DNA of 64,000 nucleotides from assembly GCF_009730915.1 (NCBI RefSeq), contig NC_052488.1:13189733-13253732 (forward strand), given 5' to 3'. This DNA is from Dioscorea cayenensis subsp. rotundata (Eukaryota; Streptophyta; Magnoliopsida; Dioscoreales; Dioscoreaceae). Shown piece after piece: positions 22,363 through 34,242 of this stretch; the first letter of the stretch is position 1; each line of letters opens with the position of its first letter. The notes beneath the pieces are model-generated. The model was not told the DNA's origin and searched no databases. It was given only the letters and a program-made list of their open reading frames with translations. The position numbers were made by a program, and so were the translations under genes.

Positions 22363-23604
22363 TCAAATGTGACGGGTTTTGCTATGATAAGCTGAATTCT
22401 TTGCCATGTCAGTAGCTGATTTGTTATCACAAAACAAAGTTGTAGCTTCATTCTGCTTCTCACCAATGTCTTCAAGGATTTTCCTAAGCCAAGTAACTTG
22501 AGAGGTGGCCAAACCAGCTGAAATATATTCAGCTTCTGCAGAAGATTGAGCCACACTCTGTTGCTTCTTTGATGCCCAAGAAAATACTTTAGAACCCAAT
22601 GAAAAACAATATCCAGAGGTGCTTTTCATGTCATCTCTACAGCCACCCCAATCACTATCACAATATCCAATTAAGTTTGCACCAATACCTCTATTGTATT
22701 TAATTCCATAGCTAATTGTCCCTTTGATGTATCTCAACACCCTTTTTGCAGCTCCAAGATGAAGATGGCTGGGATTATGCATAAATCTTGACGACAAACT
22801 TGATGCAAACATAATATCTGGCCTTGTAGCAGTGAGGTACAACAAGTTTCCCACTAAACTTCTATACAAAGTGGCATCAACTTTCTTTTCTCCATCTTCT
22901 TTAACAAGCTTTTCATTAACTACAAGTGGTGTAGCCACACAATTGCAATCAGACATCCCAAACTTTGCAAGGATGTTTTTAGCATATTTCTTTTGGCAAA
23001 TGAAGACTCCATCATCTTGTTGATAAATCTCCATGCCAAGGAAATGATGTAGCAAACCCATATCATTCATTTCATATCTTCTCATCATATCTTTCTTGAA
23101 ATCAGTCACCATCTTCTCATTGTTACTAGTGTAGACCAAATCATCAACATAGAGTGCAACAATGAGAATTTTTGATGTATCTTGAGCCTTCACATATAGA
23201 GTTGCTTCACTTTTACTTTTTTAAAATCCTTGTTCCAAAAAATATGAATCAATTTGGCTATACCAAGCTCTTGGTGCTTGTTTCAACCCATACAAAGCTT
23301 TCTTCAACTTACACACCTTGTCTTCTTCACCATTTTTGACAAAACCTTGAGGTTGATAGACATACACCTCCTCCTTCAATTCTCCATTTAAAAAGGCAGA
23401 TTTTACATCTAGTTGATGTAAATTCCATCCTTTTTGTGCAGCAATAGCAATTATGGCTCTAATGGTATCAAATCTTGCAACCAGTAAGAATGTTTCATTG
23501 TAATCAATACCGGGCTGTTGTGAGTAGCCTTTAGCAACTAGTCTTGCATTCTTTTTTTCAATAGACCCATCTGAATTTAGTTTCAATTTGTAAATCCATT
23601 TCAC
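22363..23604 (-). pseudogene. copia reverse transcriptase and RNase H parts
   Basis: Typical RT_copia blocks are visible: [29 protein letters not shown] and the catalytic LYVDDLVYTS. RNase H follows with GYCDSDWGGCRDDMKSTSG and SSAEAEYISA. In a live element these parts copy the RNA into DNA. The region is part of a broken fossil. Confidence 0.9.
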
Positions 23605-23767
23605 TCCAATGATTTCCTTGTTTTTTGGGCTTCTCTACAAGCTTCCATGTCTTGTTTCTCTCAATAGCTTGAATCTTTTCTTCCATGGCATTTTTCCAAT
23701 CTTTATCTTGATTTGGTTCTTCAAAATTTTTAGGTTCAAGGATGTAGTAATTGCAGCTAGCATAAAC

Positions 23768-24606
23768 TTAATTCAAGCTCTTCATTTTCCTTGGAGTTGA
23801 TGTTGAACCATTGGTGCTTGAACTTGGAGATGATGGTGTACTATTTGTTGGTGATAAATCTTCCTCCATTGCTTCTTCATTTACTGAATTTTCACATTCT
23901 TCATGATGCACAACAACATGCTCATCTACACCTTTTTCTTTCCAATTTGAAGTAACACTTTCATCAAACAAAACATCACGACTTATAGTGATTTTGTTAG
24001 TCTTCAAGCTAAACAATCTATAGCCTTTAGATTTTGAGCTATAGCCAGGGAAAATGCATTTTTCACTTACTTCATCAAGCTTGTACCTTTTTTCTTTTGG
24101 AATTTGAGAATAGCAAATGCTTCCAAAAACCTTCAAGTGCTTCACCGATGGCTTCCTTCCACTCCAAGCTTCAATAGGAGTTTGGTTCCATACGGCTTTT
24201 GTTGGGCTTCTATTGAGCAAATAAACTGCCGTATATACTGCTTCAGCCCAAAATACTTAAGGTAGGCATTTATCATGTAGCATGCACTTTTCCATCTCCA
24301 TCACCGTTTGATTCTTCCTCTCGGATACACCATTTTGTTGTGGTGTATAGCCAACTGTCAATTGTCTTTCCATGCCTTTATCTTCACAAAATTCTTGAAA
24401 TGCATTTGAAGTGTACTCCTTGCCTCGATCACTTCTTAAAATTTTAATGTGATGCCCACTTTGTTTCTCAACAAAGCTCTTGAACTTCTTGAATATTGAA
24501 AACACTTGGGATCTTTCTTTCATAAAGTAGACCCAAGTCATTCTTGTAAAATCATCTATAAATAGAATGAAATATTTGTTACCTCCATGTGAGATAGTCT
24601 TCAAAA
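23768..24606 (-). pseudogene. copia integrase part (core and C-terminal region)
   Basis: The core shows [16 protein letters not shown], a DRGKEYTS block and [14 protein letters not shown], the classical copia integrase signature, then the KVFGSICY and KLDEVSEKCIFPGY blocks. The integrase upstream of this point lies beyond the nested solo LTR. It is part of a broken fossil. Confidence 0.88.
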
Positions 24607-24611
24607 GCCCA

Positions 24612-26380
24612 TGACACACGTCCGAATATGCGTGTAAACCGCAAGTGCACGGGTGTCGAAGTAATAATTACCCCGGTGAGTGGGTAGTCGAATCCACAAG
24701 GAACAGGGCTACTAGTACTAACTTCTTCTCTGCTTTCTAACCTAATGATAAATGGAAAGGTGTGGTGATCTAATGTGCGAAGAAATGAATACCGGAGACG
24801 AATATGCAAGGGTTAAATAGATGGAGATCTCAATCAGTAAAAGTGGGGTATTTGGGCAATGCTCCCACTAGGATTCAGGTATTAGGTACCGAATAAGCAA
24901 AGTGTTTCTATGATGAGTAAGTTAAGTCGTGGAAATCCAAATATAATCGGATCCGGCCTCCGGATCAACGATACTAGTCCCCTACGAGGTCCCGGTGGAG
25001 AAATCGCTCAATCTCAACACCTCACACCAAATATGACTGCAAAGCACTCTAGGGATTCCAAGAGGTGTATCCGATTCCTAAAGATTGATCCAACCCTAAT
25101 TCCCGGCGAAGGATCCTAACCCCCTACAAGGTCCCGGCGGAGAAATCTCTCAATCTCATGCCTCACACCAAATATGGTTGCATAGAGCTTAAGGAACGGA
25201 GATAGAATACACTCAATCGGAAGGAAGAGGGGACACTCCACTATCTCATGACTCACCCTCTCAACCCTCTTTAACCTTGAAGTTCTAACTCTAATGGAGA
25301 CCTCTCTCACATCAAAGTAACAAATCATGCAAATCCAATCAACCACAAGGATTAATTAAACAAGCAAGCAATGAGAATACAAGATTAAAACTTAATCAAA
25401 CTCGAATTAAATAGAAACACTAAACAAATCCACAAAAGATGAGAATCCTAGGGTTCACAAGCCCAAATACCGTCTAGGGTTTTAGCTCTCCATGGAGCAA
25501 CATACAAAACACACCATCAATGAATGAAAGTACATTAAAACCATAGAAATAAACCCCCTTATATATGAACTGATGGCCTTGATGGAGAGCTTCGACGTCT
25601 TGAAGGACCTACTCCGAAGCTAGGTTCACTGGTGGCTTCCTTGATGCTATGACAGAGGAGGAGTCGATCAAAGTTGGTGACGAAGCGCCTCCAAAGCCGC
25701 AAAGACCTCCTCTCCAAACCCTAGCCGTCTCACCCCTCAAGAGCAGCACAAAAGATGAGAAAGAATAGGGAAAAACGACTATTTATAGGCCTTAGATCGC
25801 GTCTGTCACGTGACCCCACGCGCCCGTGTGGATTTTCCACGCGGCCGCGTGGGCTGCAGAAATTTTCACGAGGGCGCGTGGAATTTCCACGTGGGCGCGT
25901 GAACAGCAATTTTGCCACAGTATTGCTACAGTGAAATTACTGCAGTAAATTTGCTACAGTACTTTCCACTCTTCTCTTGAGGCCACATGTCCGGGAACAC
26001 GTCCATGTGGTAGGCTATAAAACTTTTCTTCATCGACGTATCTTTGAGAGGTCTTGCAATCTTCACAAAGAGAAGGAACATGAAAATGTGGCTGCCTTTG
26101 TGCCCTTCCAACTGGTAAATTGACTTGAATCTTCTTGGAAGTTGGCACACATCTCCACGTTTATGAACTCCTCTCGTGTCTTGGTCCTTGAATTGAACAA
26201 AAACTCCCAACATTGTGTCTTTATAGCCTATCTTTGCTTCCTTTTTACTCTTCAAGGCATTCACAACCTATATGCATAAAAGAACACCAAATACACAATA
26301 TGAGACATAAACCATGGTAAAAAACGATGCTCAATGCATGTAAAACATATATAAAAATATGTCTACTCAAGCACTTATCA
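24612..26380 (-). repeat. Solo LTR of an Athila-like gypsy element, nested in the copia integrase
   Basis: On the minus strand it starts TGATAAGTGC (26380) and ends GTGTCA (24612). The 5-bp target duplication GCCCA is perfect (24607-24611 and 26381-26385). The 1769-bp unit contains a single set of LTR ends and no internal coding region. Its 3' terminus (cacccgtgcacttgcgg) resembles that of the LTR at 6062-7556. It carries a cluster of GC-rich palindromes at about 25803-25905. A solo LTR arises by recombination between the two LTRs of a full element. Confidence 0.88.
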
Positions 26381-26385
26381 GCCCA

Positions 26386-26960
26386 CATACATTGGTGTGA
26401 ATTAGCTCTAGCATCTTCTTGGATCTCCAAGCAACGCCTTTAGGAAAAGGTTGTCGATGTTGCTTGCCAAGTGCACATCCTTCACAAACTTCATGTTTTT
26501 CTTCAATTTTTGGTAATCCATAAGCCATTCCCTTTTGTTGAAGTAGTTTAAGGCTGCAAAAATTTAAATGCCCAAGCCGTTTGTGCCATAGCCATGCATC
26601 TTCAACAACAAGAGCCTTCAATGCTTGTATTCCTCAATAGTTAAAATTAATTGGGAAGCTCCGATTTGTCTCCATCTTCACTGTTGCAACCAGTTGTCTG
26701 CCATCCTTTTTATCGTAGATAAAGCATTGATTGTCATCAAAGTTCAATGCATATCTATGCTCAAGGAGTTATCCAAGACTTAGAAGATTTTGTCCTAAAT
26801 CAGGGACAAACAACACATCTTGAATAAATTTGGTGCCTTTCTTCGTTTGAACACTTATGGTTCCTCTTCCTTGTGCTTGCACAATACCTCCATTTCCCAT
26901 CTTAACTTGAGTTTTTATAGACTCATCAAGGTCAACAAAGATAGATCTCTTCTTTGTCAT
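26386..26960 (-). pseudogene. copia protease end, GAG-pre-integrase and start of integrase
   Basis: The stretch shows LLSLGQ-type protease end (VLFVPDLGQNLLSLG), then WHKRLGHLNFCSLKLLQQ and a zinc-binding integrase N-terminus with CEGCALGKQHRQPFPKG, ending at LIHTNVCG where the solo LTR enters. It is part of a broken fossil. Confidence 0.85.
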
Positions 26961-27030
26961 ATGATTGCTACAACCACTATCAAAAAACCAAATATCATCA
27001 TTGGTTCACATTGCCATGTGACAAGAAAAA

Positions 27031-27924
27031 TTAAATTTCCTTCACCACCTTGCTCCTCCTTTGAAAAATGTGCTTGTTGATTGCCTTTAAGTCAACAATT
27101 CTTCTCAATATGGCCAAATGTTTTGCAATGGTGACACTTAGGCTTACCCTTATGCCAACAATCCTTCTCAAGATGATTATCCTTGCCACAAATGTTGCAA
27201 GACTTGAAATTTTCTGTAGTAAATGTTCTTGAAAAGTATTTCTGCCTTTTCCTCTTAAATTTCTGCCTCTTCCTCTTCCACGAACATATCTTCCACCTCT
27301 ACTTGGTTCTCCACCTTCATCATTCTTGGGGGTGATATTTACCTTTGATTGGAAAGCACTTTCAACTGATTTTTCAGCTTGCCTTGCAAGTCTTCTTTCA
27401 TGAGCCATCAAAGATCCCATCATCTCTTGAATCTTCATTGATGAAATATCTTTTGTCTTTTCAATTATCGACACCATAGAATCAAACTTTGGAGGTAAAC
27501 TCACAAGGAGCTTCTCAATAATTTTGTTGTCTTCAATCTCCTCACCAAATGCTTTCATTTCATTCACAATTTTAACAATCTTTGTATAGTAGTCTTGCAC
27601 ATTTTCTACCTCATTCATCTTCAAGTTCTAAATTTCTCTTCTCAATGTTTGCAGAGTGGCATTCTTCACCTTAACATCGCCTTGGAAATCTTTTTGTAAA
27701 AATTCCCATGCTTCTTTGACTTTAGTTGCCCCAATTATTCTTGAGAAAATATCTGGACTTACCCCCTGCTGAGTATATGAAAGGGCCTTAGCATCCTTTC
27801 TTCTGTGTTCCTTGAGTGCTTTTAATTCTTGATTACTTAGATTTGTGGTAGATGAAGGTTCATCATATCCTTCCTCAACATACTCCCACAAATCCAATGA
27901 TCTAAATACAATTTTCATCTTCAC
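27031..27924 (-). pseudogene. copia gag part (UBN2-type)
   Basis: The gag region has the UBN2 pattern (DPSSTTNLSNQ... KVKEAWEFLQKDFQG, then MKMNEVENVQDYYTKIVKIVNEMK and LLVSLPPKFDSMV) followed by an Arg/Gly-rich stretch (GGRYVRGRGRGRNLRGKG) and a Cys/His-rich zinc-knuckle region near 27100-27200. Gag forms the virus-like particle in a live element. It is part of a broken fossil. Confidence 0.87.
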
Positions 27925-28055
27925 ACACTAGTGATCAAAAAGTTCTCCAGAGAATACTAGAATTGGAGGACAATCAATTCCTTGATTCGCCATGAAACTT
28001 TTCTTTAACTCAACTTCTAATATGGGTGAGATCTTGTAGCTCTGATGCCAAATTA

Positions 28056-28566
28056 TGTTGTAGATCAAACACAAGCCAAGGCACAATATGGGAAGCAAGC
28101 AAGCTAGTGCACAGAAACAATCTTCATTCAAGCATAATTCTTCATGTTCATCACTTGATTCTCTGAAGATGAGATAGCATACAAGCAATTGAAGCTGAAC
28201 CTTAAGAAGTAAATTGCAACTTACTTAAAATACAAAAGCAATGGCTCATTCCTTATAACATCCAAGAATCTAGCTTTAGCTTGAAGTAGATATGAATTAA
28301 TCCTGCAGTATAAAACAGAGGATTTGAAGAGGCAAAACAGATTCAGAATTTTCAGCAGAAAAAACTGCAGATCATCATCATCATTGGCATGTCATTCATC
28401 TCTTCATTACATTGGGAGCTGCTCACTTTTTTCATTCTAGAGTTTTCTGCAGACAGTAAAACAAAAGTGCACACACTCACATGAAAACACATATTTAATT
28501 GATATTACATAGCTTTGATTAGTCATGGTTGACTAGTCAAATAAGATAGTAGCACATTACTCAACA
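28056..28566 (-). repeat. 5' LTR of the copia element
   Basis: 511 bp, starts TGTTGTAGATC and ends CTCAACA, followed by the AAAAG duplication. It is nearly identical to 21697-22209. Confidence 0.92.
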
Positions 28567-28571
28567 AAAAG

Positions 28572-29352
28572 AAAGATGGATTTTTAACAAGTTTGTTCAT
28601 TAAGTTTTTGAAGGAGATAAGTTTCTTGTGTCCTAAGAGATAGCTATAGATAAGGCTGGAACTCTATTCCAAGTTCAATAATATATAATTAGTATATAAA
28701 CCAAGTTCAGACATTAATAAATTAGTGTTGTTCTAGTTAAATCTAAATGAGCATATTCCAAAGTTTTAGGAGAAGATATGTAGTTTAGGGTTAGGATAAG
28801 AATAAGGTTCTATTATGAATTTTAAGCATCCTATATATACAAAAACTAAGTTCAGAATCTTGATTCAAACTTTAGAGATACCATGCAGGATATGTTATTG
28901 TATACAACTTGAGAGATGGCAAAATTAAATAGAGCAAACTGTTTATATAAGCAACAATAGGTGATAGACTGCAGCAGATCCGGTTTCAAAGTTGAAAAAT
29001 AATACAGATTCATAAGCCAATAGATGCAAAGAATAATCTTGCTCTAACAAGAGCTTCATTAAAAAGAAAAGGTAAATCAAACACAAGATACAGGAAAACA
29101 ATTCTGGCAAACCCATGAAGCAAGCAACCTAGCCTAATTTTTTTTTAAAAAAAAAAAAAACTTGTGCAATTCTAACTCAAGTTCTACTAACGTAAGCTTT
29201 TCAAATAACCCATATTAAAGAGTGCATGCCTGAATATTTATCTTCCTTAAAATAGATCATTAAAACCCAACTCAACCTTGACAATCATTGTGCATAAAAA
29301 GAGAAATCACCAAGCAGAACTCAACATTTTGAAAAAAAAAAAATCATCATAC
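28572..29352. other. AT-rich spacer, nothing recognised
   Basis: I searched the minus strand for the adenine phosphoribosyltransferase exons that should follow the exon at 29353-29445 (KVISEEYSLEYGTD, DDLIATGGTL) and saw none. There is an A/T homopolymer pair at about 29142-29160. Confidence 0.5.
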
Positions 29353-29445
29353 CTGGCAACTTTCTCGGTTTTCTCAATGGGACAAACTTTGCACCAATAG
29401 CTAGTGCAATGGGTGATCCAAATATGAAGCCTCTGGCCTCAATTC
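29353..29445 (-). pseudogene. Orphan exon of adenine phosphoribosyltransferase (APT)
   Basis: On the minus strand a 93-nt exon lies between TTCTTAG| and CCAG|GTATGA. It reads [19 protein letters not shown] then [13 protein letters not shown], which matches the third exon of plant APT ([34 protein letters not shown]). APT salvages adenine and cytokinin bases to AMP forms. Splice sites and frame are intact and both junctions are phase 1, as in the family. No other APT exon is visible on either side before the copia and CACTA elements, so it is most simply a gene fragment. A very long-intron gene running through both elements cannot be excluded from this window but looks unlikely. Confidence 0.8.
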
Positions 29446-29825
29446 CTAAGAAACTCAAACCATCACCAAGTTAGTCATAACAATAATAACAACATCCCCT
29501 AGAATAGTAAGAAATTTCTCTGAGGCTGGTTAAAGCAAATGAGTATTTCATCAGATCACCATATTCTTCATCTGTTCCAATTCAAACTTATTTCAAAAAG
29601 AACACAAGAAAATAACTGACACAAGAACAAGATGACAACAATAATTCAAAAATCAGAAAATTGAAACTCCAAAATAAAATTATAAAAAACCACCCAAAGA
29701 AGCAAAGAAATAAAAAGATCAACAACAGTAATTCAAAATTTCTAAATACAAGATTAAAAAAAATCTGAAGAAAACCTTATGGTTGAAATTCGAGAAATAT
29801 TACCAAGATCAAACACCCATGCTAT
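29446..29825. other. AT-rich spacer between the APT exon and the CACTA element
   Basis: No upstream APT exon (PDFPKPGIMFQDIT) is seen on the minus strand here. The last three bases, TAT (29823-29825), form the CACTA target duplication with 44288-44290. Confidence 0.5.
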
Positions 29826-30225
29826 CACTACAAAAAAATTGCCATATACTGACGCTTTTCAATAGTAACAGTTAAATTCCGTAGCTATAGACTGGTTTTT
29901 ACTGACGATACTTTAAAACTGTCACTATATATAAGATATTTAATGACGGATTTTAATCTGTTGGTATAGGTAGACTTTTATCTATAGTAACAGTAAAATT
30001 TGTAGCTATAGATTATCTATACCAACGGAACATTCAATTTGTCAGAATAAATATGACATTTACTTACAAATATTGTTCCATTGGTATAACTACTACTCTA
30101 TACTTATACTTATCTATAGCAACGGTTAAATGTAGTAGCTATATATTATTTATACCAATGAATTTTTAAAAGTGTTAAAATAGATCAGACATTTAGTGAC
30201 GGAAATCATTCTGTTGGTAGAGCTA
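29826..30225. repeat. Left terminal inverted repeat and subterminal repeats of the CACTA element
   Basis: Repeated words of the type CTATAGCAACGG, GACGGA and GTTGGTATAG occur in both orientations. In En/Spm these subterminal motifs bind the TnpA-type protein and are needed for excision. Confidence 0.8.
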
Positions 30226-31139
30226 TATGTTTTAAATTTTATTTAATTTTTATATTTATGTTTAGTAGAGCATGGCTTAATAATAATAATATTATCAGAA
30301 TTAAATTTGAGATTTATATTGAGAATAATAATTAAATTAAAAAATAATCATTATAAAACAAATATAAAAAATAATTTCATGATAATTTACTCTATAAATT
30401 ATAAGCACATTCGTAAAAATAACAATCTAATGAATATCGATTGGATATATAAATTAATTTACAAATTTATGAAAATTAATTAACTTATTATTTTATATAA
30501 ATTAATTTGTTATATATTTTTTTATTTGACTAATATAAATAATTATTGAAATAAATATTTAAAAGATTAGCATTCATTACTGCAACTACTAAAAAAATAT
30601 TTTATTTTTTAGTAAATAAATATTTGATTTTATTTATTTTTAAAATTACTTTTAACATTGGATTATGATATAATATATCTCTATATATATATATATTGAA
30701 AAAACGCATGTTATTAAAAGATAATGTTTATTATATAAATTAATGAAATTATAATTATTTCATATAAAAATATAAAATTAATTTTTATGTTAAATTCAAT
30801 TGGTTTATTGGTAGTTGTTTAATATTTAAACTTAAATAATAAATATTTAATGAATAATTGTTTTACTTGCTCTTGTATAATAACAAATAATGTTCATTAT
30901 ATAAATTAATGAAATGGTAAGTATTTCATACAAAAATAAAAAAATAATCCTTATGTTAAATTGAATTGGTTTATTGTTAATTTTATAATATTTAAATTTA
31001 AATAATTAATACTTAATGAATAAGAGAGCTTTATAAAAAAACTTAAAAACTTTATAAAAATATAAATAATAAATATTTTTTTCATAAATTTTTATTATAT
31101 AACAAAAAAACAAAAAGTTATTAAAACATCAACAAACCC

Positions 31140-31640
31140 ATCTTCATCCCTTCTCATTGCCCATCTTCATCCCTTCTCATTGTTGCCGGAGGATCGAGGT
31201 TTTTTCCCCGCGGATGCTCCTCGAAACCCTAAACCTTCTCGCAGGTACTCATCCACTTCTTTTTCCTTTTTTTGAAGAATTGGTTTCAAATCCTCTCATT
31301 TCCTTGATTCAATTGTCTCTCTGTTGTGCCCTAGACCTTGGTGGGGGAGAAGCACACTCGAATTAGATGGCATGATCTCCATGAAACCTGTCAATTAATC
31401 CTTGATTCCTACTCGGAGGTATGATTGTTCTCTTCTTTTCCCCAAATTTGATTGTCTTGGCTGTTGAATCTAGTTCATCTGGTTGGTATCTTGCTTAGTT
31501 GCTTTGGAATGAACCCAAAGTATCTCAGTTGTGTTCTGAACTCCATATGATTACTTATGCAGAAGGTTCAACTGCTTTAGAGTATTGCCATGGCTTCAAC
31601 GCCGGCATCATCAAGGTTCAGGGGCTTTGCTATGGTAGCG
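31140..31640 (+). other. Host-gene-like leader and exon fragments inside the CACTA element
   Basis: Three exon-like pieces with splice signals follow one another: a C/T-rich leader with 'gaaaccctaaaccttctcgcag|gtactc' (to about 31247), an acceptor 'ccctag' then a piece ending 'ctcggag|gtatga' (about 31332-31420), and 'tatgcag' then a piece ending 'gtagcg|gtgag' (about 31562-31641). An ATG at 31590 would read MASTPASSRFRGFAMVA. The sequence is richer in GC than its surroundings and looks like a captured gene start. I do not recognise the gene. Confidence 0.4.
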
Positions 31641-31641
31641 G

Positions 31642-34242
31642 TGAGTTTGATTTTGAGCTCTTTTTGATTTGATTGTTGGTTATTTTTCAAATTTGGATGT
31701 GATCTTTGTTGTTTCATAGTGAATGATTTTGTTATTTTTCAGATCGGCTGATAGATTTCTCATTTGGTTCCATCCATGGTTGATTAGATGCCTTGTTATC
31801 CAGAATTTTTATGTTTTTATTTCTTGAAATTTTTGGAGAAGGAGCTCATTGATATTTGAGGAGGATGATTGCTATTGATGATTTGATTATAAATCCAAAT
31901 GAATGTTTCATTAGATTTGTTATTGGTGATGATGAGATTTTTTTGACATTAGAAATGGTTTATAGATGGAAATCTTTGATAGTTTCTTGACTGATATTGT
32001 GGTTTTAGATCGGTTGCTCAATTACTCATTTGATTCCATCTATACTGGTTGGGATGTCTTGTTATCCAGATTTTATGTGGATACTTGAAAAAATTGGAGA
32101 AAAAGAAACTCACGGATTGGATATTGTGGAGGATTATTGCTATTGGTGGTTTGGTTTTTTGAGAACAAATGAACATTTCACTTCTTTTATTTTGGATTGC
32201 AGTCTTCCTTGAGACATTTTCTTGAAGCTTCAACTTTAATACAATACTTGATGAAGTCTAGCCTGATATTTTCTTTTTTTACGTGAATTGCATATGAAAA
32301 ATAAAAGCAAGTGAAACAAGAACATGCCTGACCTCTTTGGTTCATATCATTCTTCTTAAAGAGTGCATGCCTTTCAATGTAGAAGATCATAACATGAGTA
32401 AATCGGCCATTGGATCCCTAATTTCAAGGAATTGATTAATAAAATTCTAGAAACCAAACTAACAGTCCTGAGATAAACTTAACAATAAAGGAAACAATAG
32501 TAAGTGAAGATAAGGTTGTCCTTTAGAATAGAACAGTGAAAAGAATAGTTATGCTGAGTCAATGTCATTGAAATTGAGGGTTTTGATTGTAACATCTAGA
32601 AATTCCTTATGCTAGGTCGGTGATTTACACATAAATTGGCAAAATTCAAGGGCTTTGAAACTTAACTATCTTGGAATGGGACAGTCCATCGTCAGATGGA
32701 ATGCTTTGAACTTTGGTTAATGTTATTTTGCTTAATACCGTCCAATATATTTGTTGAATACTGTTTCATGAATCAATTACTTCTCTGTTTGAGCAATGTT
32801 TTCTTGGTTTGCTCGTTTTAATTACTGCTAGGCTATCAATTCAACACTATATGCTTCTCCTTGTCTGAAATTGCTTGTGTTCCCTACTAGAAGGGGAGGT
32901 AAGCCCTGGATGAATTACATTTTATTTTGCATTGGGAGGGTGCGTCTGTGCCCTGAAGTAAACCGAAAGTTTTTAATCGTATTATATGCACTGTGGGTCT
33001 CCAGGATATTATTTTATTTTACACTTGAGCTTTGTTTACGAGTTACTAGAGAAAATTTCCAGAAAATTTTAGGTATAGCTTTGCTGTATATATGTGATAC
33101 ATGACCTCTTACAGGTTTCAAGTTTTAGGCATATAGTGATTTCCCACTAAAACAACGTTTTTGCTTTGCTTGTAGAAAAACAAAATCATCCATTTTTGGG
33201 TAAGGTATAACCGTATAAGGCTGTTTTACCAGCAAGGGCAAAGATGGATACGTTATATAATTAGAATAGGGCATGAAATATCTCCTCCCAGATTTACCTA
33301 ACAAGACGTAGGGGCTTTTTCATATTAAGAGCAAGACATCTAGTGTCACATCTGTCGGCTGGTGCTTGTGGCCTCTTTTGAGTTTTGTCTTAATCCATCG
33401 GTTGTGCTCCAATTGCCGATCCAGACGAACATTTGAGCTTTTCCAGTTTCCTACTTTTCTTGTACAAATCAAACAATAATATATTTGCACATTCAAGTTG
33501 CTCTTTGACAAGAAATTGAGTGTGCCCAAATGAAGGCTTGCTTGTTATGTAGTATTATATATATATATATACATGCTCGTAATAGACTGAAATGAGAACC
33601 AAGAACCAAGAGAAGTCAATAATAGCATCTGAAGAACAGAATTACCAAATACTAGACAATGTAGACATTATATATAATATATATGGCGAGAGAAGTTAGG
33701 GTTTCATCATTTCCTCCAAGCAAATAGCGGAGAAATTGACAATCCTAAAGAATGCATAGAGAGGTTAGGTCTCTTCTCCCACCCTACTCGCCTCCTAACA
33801 AGCACTTATCGGTTATGTACAACGAGGATTTAACAAGAAAACACTACTCCCTTACGGCTTTCTCATAGTTACGTCTTCAAGCTGGTTAGCATGCATGGGC
33901 ACTTTGCAAGAACAAGGAAATCAAGTATAGAAATCGAGTGTATCAAGAAAAAAAATAAGTGTGTGTGCAGTTACTGATCCCAAAGCAAAGAAATGTCCCC
34001 ATTTACTTTGTTTGTTCAAGGGGGTTGTTGTTATTATGTGCTTGTGTAGTATGTACGCTAGCTTTTGTTCAAGAGAAAATTAGCTTGTAGTAGTAGTACC
34101 TTGAACGTAAGAAAGAACTAAAGAAACTAGAAAGTCATAATTTGCTGCTTGTGCTGGTTCCTAAAAATTAAAACTTAGAAAATACACTGTCCGGGGTATT
34201 TTTGGAAATTAACAAGGATTTTATATTGCTCTCTGTACATAC
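31642..34242. other. Non-coding interior of the CACTA element
   Basis: I see no convincing gene. Parts (about 31,740-33,100) look like old transcribed or intronic plant DNA, with an (AT)n tract near 33553. I looked for the missing last exons of the bHLH fragment on the minus strand and did not find them. Confidence 0.45.

Larger units (their letters stand above)
21697..28566 (-). mobile_element. Ty1/copia LTR retrotransposon, young, with a nested solo LTR
   Basis: LTRs at 21697-22209 and 28056-28566 both run TGTTG...CAACA, and the target duplication AAAAG is perfect (21692-21696 and 28567-28571). On the minus strand the order is gag, protease/pre-integrase, integrase, reverse transcriptase, RNase H, the copia order. 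The primer-binding site next to the right LTR reads TGGCATCAGAGCTAC on the minus strand, an initiator-Met-tRNA type. By eye the two LTRs differ at about 20 of some 512 positions (about 96% identical), which suggests an age near one to two million years at the usual plant rate. The internal region is broken in a few places and is split by the solo LTR at 24612-26380. Confidence 0.93.

Noticed and set aside
22832-23023. Plus-strand frame in the copia RT region
   Set aside because: It is antisense to a clear reverse transcriptase segment.
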